A model generated the notes under the pieces. The model was not told the DNA's origin, made no database searches, and saw only the letters and a list, made by a program, of their open reading frames with translations. A stretch of 64,000 nt of DNA, taken from NCBI RefSeq assembly GCF_900099975.1, contig NZ_FNEI01000009.1:1-64000 (forward strand). Direction: 5' to 3'. Position numbers and translations under genes: made by a program. The DNA is from Arthrobacter cupressi (GTDB taxonomy: Bacteria > Actinomycetota > Actinomycetes > Actinomycetales > Micrococcaceae). Shown in pieces: positions 43,201 through 52,824 of this stretch. The stretch's first letter is position 1. Every line of letters begins with the position of its first letter.

Positions 43201-43935
43201 ATGAGACTTGATAGAGTCACGGCCCTGGTGACCGGCGCCAACAGCGGAATCGGGCAGGCGGTGTGTTCCCAGTTCCGCAGTGAGGGAGCCCGCCTGCTGC
43301 TCACCGGACGCAGGGAGCAGATCGACAGCGCCGAGCCCGGGGACCTCTACGTCCCCGGAGACCTGAACGACGAGGCCTTCGTCGAGCGCCTCGCCCGCGA
43401 AGCCGCCGAGACCTACGGCACAGTCGACGTCGTCGTCCTCAACCACGGCCTGCAGGTCAGCGGCCCGCTGACGGAGATGTCCTATGAGGACGCGAAGAAC
43501 ACGCTGCACAGCAACCTCTTGAGCTCGTTCCTGGTGATGAAGCACTTCGCGCCGCTCATGCCCGCCGCCGGCGGCTCGTTCGTCCTCGTCAGCTCCCGCC
43601 TCGGCATGGTCGGCAAGCCCGGGGAAGTCCTGTACTCCGCAGCCAAGGGCGGGCTGATCATGCTCGCCAAGGGTGCAGCGATCGAGTGGGCAGAGCGGAA
43701 CATCCGCGTGAACGTCGTCGCCCCCGGACTGACCGCCACCCCGATCATCGAAGCGTCCTTCCAGCGCAGGGAAGACCCCGCGGCCTACCGCCGCCAACGC
43801 GAGGGGCAAATCCCGCTCCAGCGCCTCGCCACACCCGACGAGATCGCCAACGCCATTCTCTTCATGGCCTCACCGGAATCCTCCTACATCACCGGGGCGG
43901 TCCTGCCCGTCGACGGCGGATACACCGCCGCTTGA
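43201..43935 (+). CDS. SDR-family dehydrogenase
   Basis: 244-aa classical short-chain dehydrogenase: TGANSGIG near residue 12, NHG in place of NAG near 86, and the catalytic YSAAKGG around 147-153. ATG 43201 follows AAGGAG by 8 nt. Probably reduces or oxidises a hydroxy/keto intermediate in the same pathway. Confidence 0.9.
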   Translation: MRLDRVTALVTGANSGIGQAVCSQFRSEGARLLLTGRREQIDSAEPGDLYVPGDLNDEAFVERLAREAAETYGTVDVVVLNHGLQVSGPLTEMSYEDAKNTLHSNLLSSFLVMKHFAPLMPAAGGSFVLVSSRLGMVGKPGEVLYSAAKGGLIMLAKGAAIEWAERNIRVNVVAPGLTATPIIEASFQRREDPAAYRRQREGQIPLQRLATPDEIANAILFMASPESSYITGAVLPVDGGYTAA

Positions 43936-43970
43936 ACACCTCAACGCTTCACAGAAAACGAAGGACAACA

Positions 43971-45377
43971 ATGACAGCCCTTGCAGCAGCACCCCGGAAC
44001 GGAGAGCTCGGCTTTTGGATGGCCGGGCTCGCGCACAAGAGGCCCTCGTACCCCCGCTTCACCGGCGACGGCTCAGTAGACCTGGCCATTATCGGTGGCG
44101 GCTACACAGGCCTCTGGGCAGCGTACTTTGCTAAGAAGCTCGAGCCGTCACTCTCGGTCGCGGTTTTTGAAGCAGAACAGATTGGCTACGGCGCATCCGG
44201 CCGGAACGGCGGGTGGCTTTCTGCGATGCCGGCCGGCAACCGTGCCAAGTTTGCCCGCGCGTCGGAGGGCGGCATCGAGGCGAGCCGTGCCTTGCAGCAG
44301 GAGTTTATCGCCGGCGTCGATGCTGTCCTGGATATTCTTCAGGCCGAAGGCATTGATGCGGATCAGGTCAAAAGCGGTGCGCTGATAGCTGCCCACACGA
44401 AGGCCGGGCTTGGCCGCCTGGCTGTCCGGCGTGACGCCGAGCGGAAGTACGGACTGACCGACGACGACGTCTACCTGCTGGACCGTGAAGAGTTCCAGAA
44501 GGAAGTCAACATCTCCACTGTCCACGGCGGAATGTTCTACAAGCACTGCGCCCGGATTCACCCGGCGAAACTCGTCTACGGACTCGCTGACACCGTTACC
44601 CGCATGGGAGTGAACATCTACGAGGGCAGCCGGGTAGGCAGCATCGACGGCAACACCCTCACGCTGGATGGCGGGCGGGTGACTGCGGCCAAGACGTTCG
44701 TTTGCACCGAAGGGTATTCCGGACAACTGCTTGGCAGCAGGAGCCTGATCCCGATCAATTCTTCGATGATCGTCACCAAGCCGTTGTCGGACGAAGAGTG
44801 GCAGCAGATTGGCTGGAACGGGCCGCAGAACCTCAACGACTCCGCGCACACCTTCATCTATTCACAACGAACAGCCGACGGCCGCATCGCCATCGGCGGC
44901 CGTGGCAGGCCGTACCGCTACGGGTCCGGGACGGGCGGCGCCGGCGCGACTGCCCAGTCCACGATTGACCTGCTTACCACCAAGCTCAGTGCTTTCTTCC
45001 CGGGCATCAACTTCGAAGTGGACCATGCCTGGTCCGGAGTCCTGGGCGTTACCCGCGACTGGAACGGCGGTGTGCAATGGGACCCGGCGTCCGGAATCGG
45101 GTCTTCGACTGGTTATGCAGGACACGGCGTGACCGCGGCCTACCTGGGCGCCAGGACCTTGGCGGAACTGGCCTTCGACCGGAAGACGGAACGAACGTCA
45201 CTTCCCTGGGTGGGGTACCGCGCACCGAAGTGGGAGCCCGAACCCCTTCGCTGGCTGGGCGTTCACAGCATGTACAGCCTGTTCGGCTTCGCCGACAAGT
45301 GGGAAGAGCGCAGGGATTCCACCGAGACCTCGCTCCTGGCAAAGTTCGGCAGCAGGCTCGCCGGACTTCACGAATAG
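43971..45377 (+). CDS. FAD-dependent amine/amino-acid oxidoreductase (DAO family)
   Basis: 468-aa flavoprotein of the D-amino-acid-oxidase superfamily, similar in layout to gamma-glutamylputrescine oxidoreductase. GGGYTG at 42-47 binds FAD, and YGASGRNGGWLSAMP is the second flavin loop of that branch; DHAWSGVLGVTRD lies near the flavin in homologues. AAGGA precedes ATG 43971. It would oxidise a secondary or primary amine to the imine, matching the RidA and SSADH-like enzymes. Confidence 0.88.
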   Translation: MTALAAAPRNGELGFWMAGLAHKRPSYPRFTGDGSVDLAIIGGGYTGLWAAYFAKKLEPSLSVAVFEAEQIGYGASGRNGGWLSAMPAGNRAKFARASEGGIEASRALQQEFIAGVDAVLDILQAEGIDADQVKSGALIAAHTKAGLGRLAVRRDAERKYGLTDDDVYLLDREEFQKEVNISTVHGGMFYKHCARIHPAKLVYGLADTVTRMGVNIYEGSRVGSIDGNTLTLDGGRVTAAKTFVCTEGYSGQLLGSRSLIPINSSMIVTKPLSDEEWQQIGWNGPQNLNDSAHTFIYSQRTADGRIAIGGRGRPYRYGSGTGGAGATAQSTIDLLTTKLSAFFPGINFEVDHAWSGVLGVTRDWNGGVQWDPASGIGSSTGYAGHGVTAAYLGARTLAELAFDRKTERTSLPWVGYRAPKWEPEPLRWLGVHSMYSLFGFADKWEERRDSTETSLLAKFGSRLAGLHE

Positions 45378-45441
45378 TAAGCAGCTCGCCCGAGCTGAAC
45401 ATCAAATACCTGGACCAACCCGTAACGAAAAGGTGTTCCAA

Positions 45442-46587
45442 ATGACCGACGGAAAACTCGCAGTCATCGGACTGGGCAGCATCGGAAGCATGGCCCTGTG
45501 GCAAGCATCCCGCCTGTCCGACTCCGTAGTCGGCTTCGAGGCCGCAACCCCCGCCCACGGCCGCAGCGCCGTGGGCGGAGACACCCGACTCTTCCGCATG
45601 ATCTACCGCGGCAACCCCGACTTCTACCCCATCCTGCAACGCTCCCAGCGGCTCTGGGCCGAACTCGAAGCCGAAACCGGCCAGGATATCCTCACCCGCT
45701 GCGGCGGCCTGTCCATCGGCACCGCCAACGGCACCTACATCAACGCTGTCCTGGAAACCACCAGGGCCACCGGCGCCGAACACCAGTTCCTCAGCCACGC
45801 GGAACTGGCCGAACGGTACCCGCAGCACAAGCTGCACGACGGCGACGTCGCCGTCTTCGACCCGAACGCCGGAGTCCTCCGCACCGACCGCGCGGTCACG
45901 GCGGCAGTCGCCGCCGCCGAAGCCAACGGTGCCACGGTCCACCGCAACACCCCCGTGGACAGCATCACCGAAACCAACGACGGCGTTGTCGTCACCGCCG
46001 GCGGCCGGTCCTGGACCTTCGAGAACGTCATCGTCGCCTCCGGCGGCTGGTCGCGCAGGTTCATGCCCGACTACCTCACGGCCGCAACGGAAACGAAACG
46101 TCTCATCCTGACCTGGTTCGTCGCCCAGAACGGGGCCGAATTCACCCCCGGGAAATTCCCCACCTTCAGCCGGGTCTACGGGGACCGGTCCATGTACGGC
46201 GCACCCGCCGTCGACGCCGTCACCGTCAAGGCAACACTTGACGGCCGCGGGCGCCCCACCCCCAACCCCGACGCCGTCCCCCGCGACCTCACCGGTGCGG
46301 AAATCGCCGAGACCGTCGAGACCGTCAGCGAATTCCTCCCCGGACTCATCCCGAACACCGTGCGCACCGACGCTTTCCCCGAGCTCTACACCAAGGACGG
46401 CCAACCCCTCCTTGGTCCGTTCAGCGAAGGCAGCCGGGTCTATTGCGCCACCGGATTTTCGGGTGGCGGATTCAAGAATGCCACCGGATTTGGGGAAATT
46501 GCCGCTCATGAGGCTTTGGCCAAGCGCACGTTTGAAGGAATCGATTTCGTACGCCCTCAACGGTTTCTCCCGGCATTGGCTGTTTGA
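45442..46587 (+). CDS. Monomeric sarcosine/N-methyl-amino-acid oxidase-like flavoprotein
   Basis: 381-aa FAD enzyme of the monomeric sarcosine oxidase / N-methyltryptophan oxidase group. The N-terminal IGLGSIGSMALWQ is the dinucleotide loop, and GGDTRLFRMIYRG is the characteristic following segment. CATGFSGGGFKNATGFGE near the C terminus matches the family's flavin-end motif, although the covalent-FAD Cys arrangement should be checked by alignment. ATG 45442 follows AAAAGG. Last enzyme gene before regulator C. Suggests N-methyl or cyclic amino acid oxidation. Confidence 0.88.
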   Translation: MTDGKLAVIGLGSIGSMALWQASRLSDSVVGFEAATPAHGRSAVGGDTRLFRMIYRGNPDFYPILQRSQRLWAELEAETGQDILTRCGGLSIGTANGTYINAVLETTRATGAEHQFLSHAELAERYPQHKLHDGDVAVFDPNAGVLRTDRAVTAAVAAAEANGATVHRNTPVDSITETNDGVVVTAGGRSWTFENVIVASGGWSRRFMPDYLTAATETKRLILTWFVAQNGAEFTPGKFPTFSRVYGDRSMYGAPAVDAVTVKATLDGRGRPTPNPDAVPRDLTGAEIAETVETVSEFLPGLIPNTVRTDAFPELYTKDGQPLLGPFSEGSRVYCATGFSGGGFKNATGFGEIAAHEALAKRTFEGIDFVRPQRFLPALAV

Positions 46588-46628
46588 CAAATAGGTAGTA
46601 CGCATTCGCTGAAATGAGGGGGCTATCA

Positions 46629-47318
46629 ATGGCCGCAACGGAAGAACAGTTTTCGCTGGAAGGGAGGCCGACGGCTCAGCTGATCGCAGACCACCTGCGC
46701 GAACAAATCGTCCGAGGAACCATCCGGCCCGGACAACAGATCAATGAATCCCTGGTGGCGAGCCAACTCAACACGTCCAGAGGGCCTCTCCGGGAAGCAC
46801 TTCAACGCCTATGCCAGGAGGGGATCCTGATCTATCGGCGCAACTACGGGGTGTTTGTCCTGGAGATTGGACCGACGGATTTTAGGGAGATCTATTCGGC
46901 CCGGGAGACCATCGAGTCCACCGCTGCCCGCATACTCCTGGACGGCGGCCCGGTGCAAATCCGGGACGCCGTCGAAGTGCTGAAGGAAATCGTGGACGGG
47001 ATGGCGAAGCACGCGGTCGCCTCCAACTGGGAGGCCATTGCCGGGCTGGACATGCAGTTCCACTCGTCCTTCGTCGCCGCGGCGGGAAATTCCCGTCTGA
47101 ACCGCATCTACAAGGCGCTGGCAACCGAATCACGGATGTGCGTCCTGAACCTGGAAGTCTCCTACCCAAGAATGGAAGTTTTGGTGGAAGAGCACCAGGA
47201 TCTTCTGGAACTGCTGGAGGCAGGCGACAGGGAGGGCCTCCTCGCCGCCATCAAACGGCACATGCGAGAGGCCGTTACCCACCTCATCGCAACCCAACAA
47301 GAGCAGGGCCGCCCTTGA
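46629..47318 (+). CDS. FCD-type GntR regulator C
   Basis: 229-aa FCD/GntR regulator closely similar to regulators A and B: EGRPTAQLIADHLREQIV, NTSRGPLREALQRLCQEGIL, LDMQFHSSFVAAAGNSRL and VLNLEVSYPR are shared almost word for word. GAGGGGG at 46616-46622 lies 6 nt before ATG 46629. It follows the oxidase by 41 nt and is probably cotranscribed with it. Likely binds the ATTGT-NN-ACAAT sites. Confidence 0.93.
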   Translation: MAATEEQFSLEGRPTAQLIADHLREQIVRGTIRPGQQINESLVASQLNTSRGPLREALQRLCQEGILIYRRNYGVFVLEIGPTDFREIYSARETIESTAARILLDGGPVQIRDAVEVLKEIVDGMAKHAVASNWEAIAGLDMQFHSSFVAAAGNSRLNRIYKALATESRMCVLNLEVSYPRMEVLVEEHQDLLELLEAGDREGLLAAIKRHMREAVTHLIATQQEQGRP

Positions 47319-47347
47319 ATACACGGGCCCAATCATCGGAGTCCCGG

Positions 47348-47368
47348 TATAATCGACAATCGACAATG
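47348..47368 (+). promoter_or_regulatory. Promoter of regulator D with CGACAAT half-sites
   Basis: A perfect TATAAT (47348-47353) is followed by two tandem CGACAAT elements (47354-47367), half-sites of the ATTGTCGACAAT operator. No good -35 is visible. Position near the transcription start suggests repression. Confidence 0.6.
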
Positions 47369-47378
47369 AAGGGGCAGG

Positions 47379-48023
47379 ATGGAAGCCACGTTTAAATGGC
47401 CCTCGCAGCGCACCACGACGCCGGAGGGCGTCTACGGTGTTCTGCGCACAGCGATCCTCGACGGCACCCTGCCGCCGGGCGGGCAGCTTCGGGAAGTGCA
47501 CATCGCCACTGACCTCGGGATTAGCCGCTCGCCGCTGCGTGAGGCAATGTCCAGGTTGGAGGAGGAGGGGCTCATCGTAAAGATCCCCTTCCGGGGATCT
47601 TTCGTCGTGGAGGTAAGCGCCCGGGAGGTCGCCGAGATCGCGTCAGTCCGCCTGCTTGTGGAACCCTACGCGGCTGAGCTATCCGCCGAAGTGTTGTGTG
47701 GACCCGGGCGGCCGCAATTGATGCAAACCGTAGAAGACCTCCACCGGGCCACGGAGAAGAATGACATTCCGGCCAGCATCGACGCGCACTTGCGCTTCCA
47801 CAGGCTGTTCTACGACTTCTCGGGCAACAGCGTGCTGCAGAATCTTTGGAATGGCTGGGAGACGAAGCTGCGGCTGTACCTTGCAGTGGACCACCGCACG
47901 TACAGCGACCTCCATGTCATAGCCGTTGAGCACCAGAAGCTGGCCGAGCTTGCCCTGGAAGGCGACATCAACCGGTTCCGGCAGGAACTGGCAGCACACT
48001 TCCAAACGGCCCTGCAGGCTTAG
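47379..48023 (+). CDS. FCD-type GntR regulator D
   Basis: 214-aa GntR/FCD regulator, a different branch from A-C: the winged helix contains ISRSPLREAMSRLEEEGLI, and the FCD domain has HLRFHRLFYDF and VEHQKL. AGGGG lies before ATG 47379. Its promoter carries half-sites of the shared operator, so it may be a second layer of control. It stands directly upstream of the hydroxyacid dehydrogenase promoter. Confidence 0.9.
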   Translation: MEATFKWPSQRTTTPEGVYGVLRTAILDGTLPPGGQLREVHIATDLGISRSPLREAMSRLEEEGLIVKIPFRGSFVVEVSAREVAEIASVRLLVEPYAAELSAEVLCGPGRPQLMQTVEDLHRATEKNDIPASIDAHLRFHRLFYDFSGNSVLQNLWNGWETKLRLYLAVDHRTYSDLHVIAVEHQKLAELALEGDINRFRQELAAHFQTALQA

Positions 48024-48089
48024 GCGATACGGCGCCGGCCTACCCGCCCATCGACCGCACCACCCCCTTCCGCCGTGGTCCGCGGCATT

Positions 48090-48119
48090 TGAGGATTGTC
48101 AACAATCGACGATATGCTT
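48090..48119 (+). promoter_or_regulatory. Promoter of the D-2-hydroxyacid dehydrogenase with operator
   Basis: ATTGT-CA-ACAAT (48095-48106) sits in the spacer before a TATGCT -10-like box (48113-48118); a start near 48125 would give a leader of about 30 nt. Bases 48095-48119 are identical to 3758-3782. Confidence 0.7.
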
Positions 48120-48155
48120 AATCGGGCAATTCGCCCGTCTAGTGGAAAGCGCACC

Positions 48156-51059
48156 ATGCACTCAAAAGCCGCGGAACACGGATCCGTCTTGGAAAGGCTT
48201 CGGGACGCGGGCGTGCCCGTGGAAGCCTCTGGTCACTGGCTGGCCGCATACTCCTACGATGCGTCCAATTACCGGATTCCGCCTCTCGGCGTTGTGTTCC
48301 CACGGAGCGTTGCGGACGTCGTCGCCGTCATGGCTGCGTGCCGGGAAACCAAAACTGCTCTCATCAGCCGGGGCGGCGGGACGTCCATGGCGGGAAACGC
48401 CATCGGCCCAGGTATTGTGCTGGACTTCTCAAGGCACATGAACCGGATCATCGCCATCGATGCGACGACAGGAACGGCAGACGTCGAAGCCGGCGTTGTG
48501 CTTGCACACCTCACCCGGGGAACCGAAGGCGCAACCGGCGGAAGCCTCACTTTCGCCCCCGATCCGTCCTCAAAAAACCGTGCCACGATCGGTGGTGCGA
48601 TCGGAAATGACGCGTGCGGCAACCACTCTGTCCGCTATGGACGAACCTCCGATCACGTCCACGAGATCGACGTCGTCACCTCCGATGGCGCCCTCCTCAC
48701 CGCATCGGGCAAGGGCATCCGGGCGACCGATCCGTCCGACGGCTACTCCGTGTCCCGGGCATTCGAGTTGGGTGACGCCCTCAGGAAGCTCGCCCAGGAC
48801 AACCTGGCACCTTTCCGTCGCGAACTTGGCCGCATCCAGCGCCAGGTTTCGGGTTACCACCTAGCCAACCTGCTGCCGGAGAACGGCCTGAACGTCGCCA
48901 GGGCACTCGTCGGCACCGAAGGTACCTGCGCCGTCGTCGTCCGTGCCCGAATGAAACTCGTTTCCAGGCCATCCAGTGCCTTGCTGGTCTGCCTCGGCTA
49001 TGCCGACGTGGTCGACGCAGCGAAGGACATCGAGACCATCCTGGAATTCTCGCCGGCAGCGGTCGAGGGCATCGACGAAGCCATCGTGGATACCATGCGC
49101 CTGCGCCGCGGAGCCGACTCGGTCCGGGGCCTTCCCCGCGGCAGCGCCTTCCTCTATATAGACCTCGACGGCGACGACGCGGACGAAGTGGCCAGCCAAG
49201 CCGCGCTGTTGCTCGAAAGGCTCGCCGCAAACGGCCGCCTGCTCGATGGGCGGACCGTTCCGGACCCCGCTGAACGCGCCACGTTGTGGCGGGTGAGGGA
49301 GGACGGCGCAGGCCTGTCATCGAGGCCCGCCAGTGGCGGGGAGTCCCAAGCCGGCTGGGAGGACTCCGCCGTTGCCCCGCAGAACCTCGCAGCCTACCTG
49401 GCCGACTTCCGGACGCTCTTGGATGACTATGGGCTGACCGGGATCATGTACGGACACTTTGGCGCGGGATGCATGCACATCCGCATCACCTACGACCTTC
49501 GCACGGAGGAAGGCCGCAGCGTGTTCCGTAAGTTCACGCAGGCCGCCGCCGAACTCGTGGTCCGCCACGGCGGCTCCCTGTCCGGTGAGCACGGCGACGG
49601 ACGTGCCCGCTCGGCATTGCTCTCGCAGATGTATTCACCCGGCATGCTTGCCGCGTTCGAAGAGTACCGCAGGCTCTGGGATGAGGCAGGAATCCTGAAT
49701 CCGGGCTCGATCACCGATCCGGATCCATTTGACGCCAACCTGGCACTCGAGGGCATCCCCGAACGTGAATGGAGGACACACTTCGAACTCCGGCCGGTCG
49801 AGGCTGCCGCGGCCGGAGCGGACCCGTGGGTGCATGCCGTCCAGGCTTGCATCGGCGTCGGAAGATGCCGCTCGGACTCCGGCGGGGTGATGTGCCCGAG
49901 TTTCCGGGCCACGGGGGACGAGAAGGACTCGACGCGCGGGCGGTCCAGGGCGCTCCAGGACATGGTCCGGGGAGCACGCACCATCGACGAGGGCTGGAAG
50001 TCCGAGGACGTCCGTGAGGCGTTGGACCTGTGCCTGGCCTGCAAGGCCTGCTCCAACGACTGTCCCGCAGGCGTGGACATGGCCAGCTACAAATCGGAGT
50101 TCTTCTCGCACTATTACGAGGGCAGGCTCCGGCCCATGTCGCACTTCTCGCTCGGGTGGCTGCCCAGATGGCTGAAGCTCACGTCCCGCATCAGTCCGCT
50201 GGTCAATGCCGTCCTGGCCGGCCCGCTCGGAAAGGTGGTAGCGGCGGCCGGCGGCCTCACCACCCGGCGTGCCATGCCGAAGTTCGCCTCCAGGAAGATG
50301 CTCAGCGATGCCCTCGCGGGCTTTGCGGAGGCGCCCGCGGGCGCGGACACCGTGCTGTTCGTCGACTCGTTCACCCAGGGTTTCCGGCCGGAGGTGGCGG
50401 CCGCCGCTGCCCGGGTTATCGAAGGCACCGGAAGGCAGGTCTCCTGCGAGACAGACGCCTGCTGCGGCCTGACCTGGATCTCGACCGGCCAGCTGGACAC
50501 AGCGAAGAAGATGCTGGGCAAGACGGTCGCCAAGCTGGACGACGGCGGCAACGCACCCATCGTTGTCATCGAGCCCAGCTGTGCCGCAGCGCTGAAGAAG
50601 GACGGCCCCGAACTTCTCGGCAGCGAAGCCGCCGAACGCGTTTCGCGCAGGATCCAGAGCTTTGCCGAAGCAGTGAAGCAATGGGTGGATGAGGGCTGGC
50701 GGCCCGGGGCTGTGCCACCGGCGGTGACAGTCCAGACGCATTGCCACGAGTACTCAACCTTTGGAGCGACGGTGCAGAGGAAAGCACTGGCGGCCCTCGG
50801 TATTGCCGATGTCACGGAAGCAACAGGCTGCTGCGGCGTAGCAGGAAACTTCGGATTCGAAGCCAACCACTACGAGATTTCCATGAAGGTGGCGCAACAG
50901 GCACTTGCTCCCGCCCTCGAAAACACTGCAACAGACACCCCGGTCCTTGCCGATGGCTTCAGCTGTGCGATGCAGGTCAAGCAATTGGAGCCGGAACGCA
51001 AGAGCCTCCACCTTGCCGAACTCCTGGATCCGGAAGGTGGCCCACAACGCGCCTTGTGA
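48156..51059 (+). CDS. FAD/Fe-S D-2-hydroxyacid dehydrogenase (YdiJ-like)
   Basis: 967-aa fused flavo-iron-sulphur dehydrogenase. The N-terminal FAD domain (about 40-180) contains SRGGGTSMAGNAIGPG, and a FAD-linked oxidase C-terminal domain follows. Fe-S ligands are CIGVGRCRSDSGGVMCP near 568-584 and CLACKACSNDCPAG near 628-641; two CCG-type cysteine motifs (CCGLTW, CCGVAG) end the protein. This is the layout of E. coli YdiJ, a D-2-hydroxyglutarate dehydrogenase; related enzymes use D-lactate. Membrane-associated electron transfer to quinone is likely. The start at 48156 lies downstream of the operator. Confidence 0.9.
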   Translation: MHSKAAEHGSVLERLRDAGVPVEASGHWLAAYSYDASNYRIPPLGVVFPRSVADVVAVMAACRETKTALISRGGGTSMAGNAIGPGIVLDFSRHMNRIIAIDATTGTADVEAGVVLAHLTRGTEGATGGSLTFAPDPSSKNRATIGGAIGNDACGNHSVRYGRTSDHVHEIDVVTSDGALLTASGKGIRATDPSDGYSVSRAFELGDALRKLAQDNLAPFRRELGRIQRQVSGYHLANLLPENGLNVARALVGTEGTCAVVVRARMKLVSRPSSALLVCLGYADVVDAAKDIETILEFSPAAVEGIDEAIVDTMRLRRGADSVRGLPRGSAFLYIDLDGDDADEVASQAALLLERLAANGRLLDGRTVPDPAERATLWRVREDGAGLSSRPASGGESQAGWEDSAVAPQNLAAYLADFRTLLDDYGLTGIMYGHFGAGCMHIRITYDLRTEEGRSVFRKFTQAAAELVVRHGGSLSGEHGDGRARSALLSQMYSPGMLAAFEEYRRLWDEAGILNPGSITDPDPFDANLALEGIPEREWRTHFELRPVEAAAAGADPWVHAVQACIGVGRCRSDSGGVMCPSFRATGDEKDSTRGRSRALQDMVRGARTIDEGWKSEDVREALDLCLACKACSNDCPAGVDMASYKSEFFSHYYEGRLRPMSHFSLGWLPRWLKLTSRISPLVNAVLAGPLGKVVAAAGGLTTRRAMPKFASRKMLSDALAGFAEAPAGADTVLFVDSFTQGFRPEVAAAAARVIEGTGRQVSCETDACCGLTWISTGQLDTAKKMLGKTVAKLDDGGNAPIVVIEPSCAAALKKDGPELLGSEAAERVSRRIQSFAEAVKQWVDEGWRPGAVPPAVTVQTHCHEYSTFGATVQRKALAALGIADVTEATGCCGVAGNFGFEANHYEISMKVAQQALAPALENTATDTPVLADGFSCAMQVKQLEPERKSLHLAELLDPEGGPQRAL

Positions 51060-51064
51060 CGTTC

Positions 51065-51844
51065 CTACCGCCCCTTGAACTCCGGCGGGCGCTTCTCCGT
51101 GAACGCGGCCATGCCTTCCTTCTGGTCCTCGCTGGCGAACAGGGAGTGGAACACCCGGCGTTCGAACACCACGCCCTGCGCCAGGCCCATCTCGAAGGCG
51201 GCGTTGACGGCTTCCTTGGCCAGCATGGCGGCCGGCTTGGATTTGGCGGCGATCAGTTCGGCGGCTTTCAGCGCTTCATCGATCACGACGGCGGCCGGCA
51301 CCACGCGTGACACCAGCCCGGAGCGCTCGGCTTCTTCGGCGTCGATGAACCTGCCGGTCAGCACCATGTCCATGGCCTTGGCCTTGCCGACGGCACGGGT
51401 GAGCCGCTGTGAGCCGCCCATGCCGGGGATGACCCCGAGGTTGATTTCGGGCTGGCCGAACTTGGCGTTGTCCCCGGCGATGATGATGTCGCACATCATG
51501 GCCAGCTCGCAGCCGCCGCCCAGGGCGAAGCCGGAGACCGCGGCGATGATCGGGATCCGCAGGCGGGTGAGGTTTTCCCAGCCGCGGAACCAGTCCTCGG
51601 CGTACATCTCGAGGTAGCCCTTGGCAGCCATTTCCTTGATGTCGGCGCCGGCGGCGAAGGCCTTCTCGGAGCCGGTGATCACCACTGCCCCCACCTCCGG
51701 ATCGGAGTCCATGGCGGTCACCGCGGCAACGAGTTCCTCCATGGTGGCCTTGTTCAGTGCGTTCAGCGCCTGCGGCCGGTTCAGGGTCACCAGCCCCACC
51801 CGTCCGCGGGTTTCCACCAGGATGTTCTCGAATTGCTGCGCCAA
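51065..51844 (-). CDS. Enoyl-CoA hydratase
   Basis: 259-aa crotonase-fold enzyme hydrating 2-enoyl-CoA thioesters. [10 protein letters not shown] and [20 protein letters not shown] carry the oxyanion-hole and Glu regions, with the second Glu in [19 protein letters not shown] 51844 follows AAGGGG with 5 nt spacing and gives the normal family length. Fourth gene of the valine-degradation group. It converges on the hydroxyacid dehydrogenase gene with only 5 nt between the stops. Confidence 0.9.
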   Translation of the reverse strand: MAQQFENILVETRGRVGLVTLNRPQALNALNKATMEELVAAVTAMDSDPEVGAVVITGSEKAFAAGADIKEMAAKGYLEMYAEDWFRGWENLTRLRIPIIAAVSGFALGGGCELAMMCDIIIAGDNAKFGQPEINLGVIPGMGGSQRLTRAVGKAKAMDMVLTGRFIDAEEAERSGLVSRVVPAAVVIDEALKAAELIAAKSKPAAMLAKEAVNAAFEMGLAQGVVFERRVFHSLFASEDQKEGMAAFTEKRPPEFKGR

Positions 51845-51900
51845 ACCGTTCCCCTTCGCTGTGTGGTCCCTCAGTAGACCCGTGCCTTCAATACGCAAGG

Positions 51901-52824
51901 CTACTTGCCCGACTTGTCCCGGATATCCGTGATGATCCCCGAGAAGTCCCGCGCGGCGCCGCCTTCCGCGGCGAAGGCATCGTAGATCTTCGAGGCCAGG
52001 TGCCCCATCTGCCCTTCGACGCCGGTACTCTCCAGGGCGTTCACGGCGAGCCTGAGGTCCTTCGCCATCAGCGCCCCCGCGAAACCTGGCTGGTAGTCCC
52101 GGTTGGCCGGGCTGGTGGGCACGGGCCCGGGCACCGGACAGTTGGTGCTCAGGGCCCAGCACTGGCCGGAAGCATTGGAGGCGACGTCGAACAGGGCCTG
52201 GTGCGTCAACCCCAGCTTCTCGCCGAGCACGAAGGCCTCGCTCACCGCGATCATTGAGACGCCCAGGATCATGTTGTTGCAGACCTTGGCGGCCTGCCCT
52301 GCCCCATGGTCGCCGCAGTGCACGATCCTCTTGCCCATATGCTCCAGGATCCCCTTCGCCGCCTCGAAGTCCTCGGGCAGCGCCCCGACCATGAAGGTCA
52401 GGGTCCCTGCCTCGGCTCCCACCACGCCGCCGGACACCGGGGCGTCCACGGAGCGGTGCCCGGCTTCGACCGCGATGGCTGCCGCTTCCCGCGCTTCGTC
52501 CACGTTGATGGTGGAGCAGTCCAGGAACAGGGTGTCCGGGGCGGCGACGGACAGCAGCCCGGACTCGCCGTCCACGCCGCGGTAGGCGTCCAGCACGTGC
52601 TTGCCGCTGGGCAGCATGGTCAGGATTACGGCGGCGCCTGAGGCTGCTTCGGCGGCGGAATCCACCATCGGCACACCGTGCGCCTTCGCCGCCTCCACTG
52701 CGGCGGGCACGGGATCGAAGCCCACCACCGTATGGCCGGCCTTGATGAGGTTCACGGCCATCGGCCCGCCCATGTGGCCCAGGCCCAGGAAGGCGATGGT
52801 TCCGGTGCTTGCGTTCTCAGACAT
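51901..52824 (-). CDS. mmsB: 3-Hydroxyisobutyrate dehydrogenase
   Basis: 307-aa NAD-dependent enzyme that oxidises 3-hydroxyisobutyrate to methylmalonate semialdehyde in valine degradation. [10 protein letters not shown] is the family's Rossmann signature, [16 protein letters not shown] the substrate loop, and KVCNNMILG holds the catalytic Lys. The start overlaps the hydrolase stop by 8 nt. Confidence 0.92.
   Translation of the reverse strand: MSENASTGTIAFLGLGHMGGPMAVNLIKAGHTVVGFDPVPAAVEAAKAHGVPMVDSAAEAASGAAVILTMLPSGKHVLDAYRGVDGESGLLSVAAPDTLFLDCSTINVDEAREAAAIAVEAGHRSVDAPVSGGVVGAEAGTLTFMVGALPEDFEAAKGILEHMGKRIVHCGDHGAGQAAKVCNNMILGVSMIAVSEAFVLGEKLGLTHQALFDVASNASGQCWALSTNCPVPGPVPTSPANRDYQPGFAGALMAKDLRLAVNALESTGVEGQMGHLASKIYDAFAAEGGAARDFSGIITDIRDKSGK

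Noticed and set aside
43971-46587. Assignment of the oxidase pair to the Arthrobacter nicotine (N-methylaminobutyrate) pathway
   Set aside because: The SSADH plus sarcosine-oxidase-like combination is suggestive, but folate-dependent and pyridine-ring genes are absent and the PLP, HAD and hydroxyacid enzymes do not fit.
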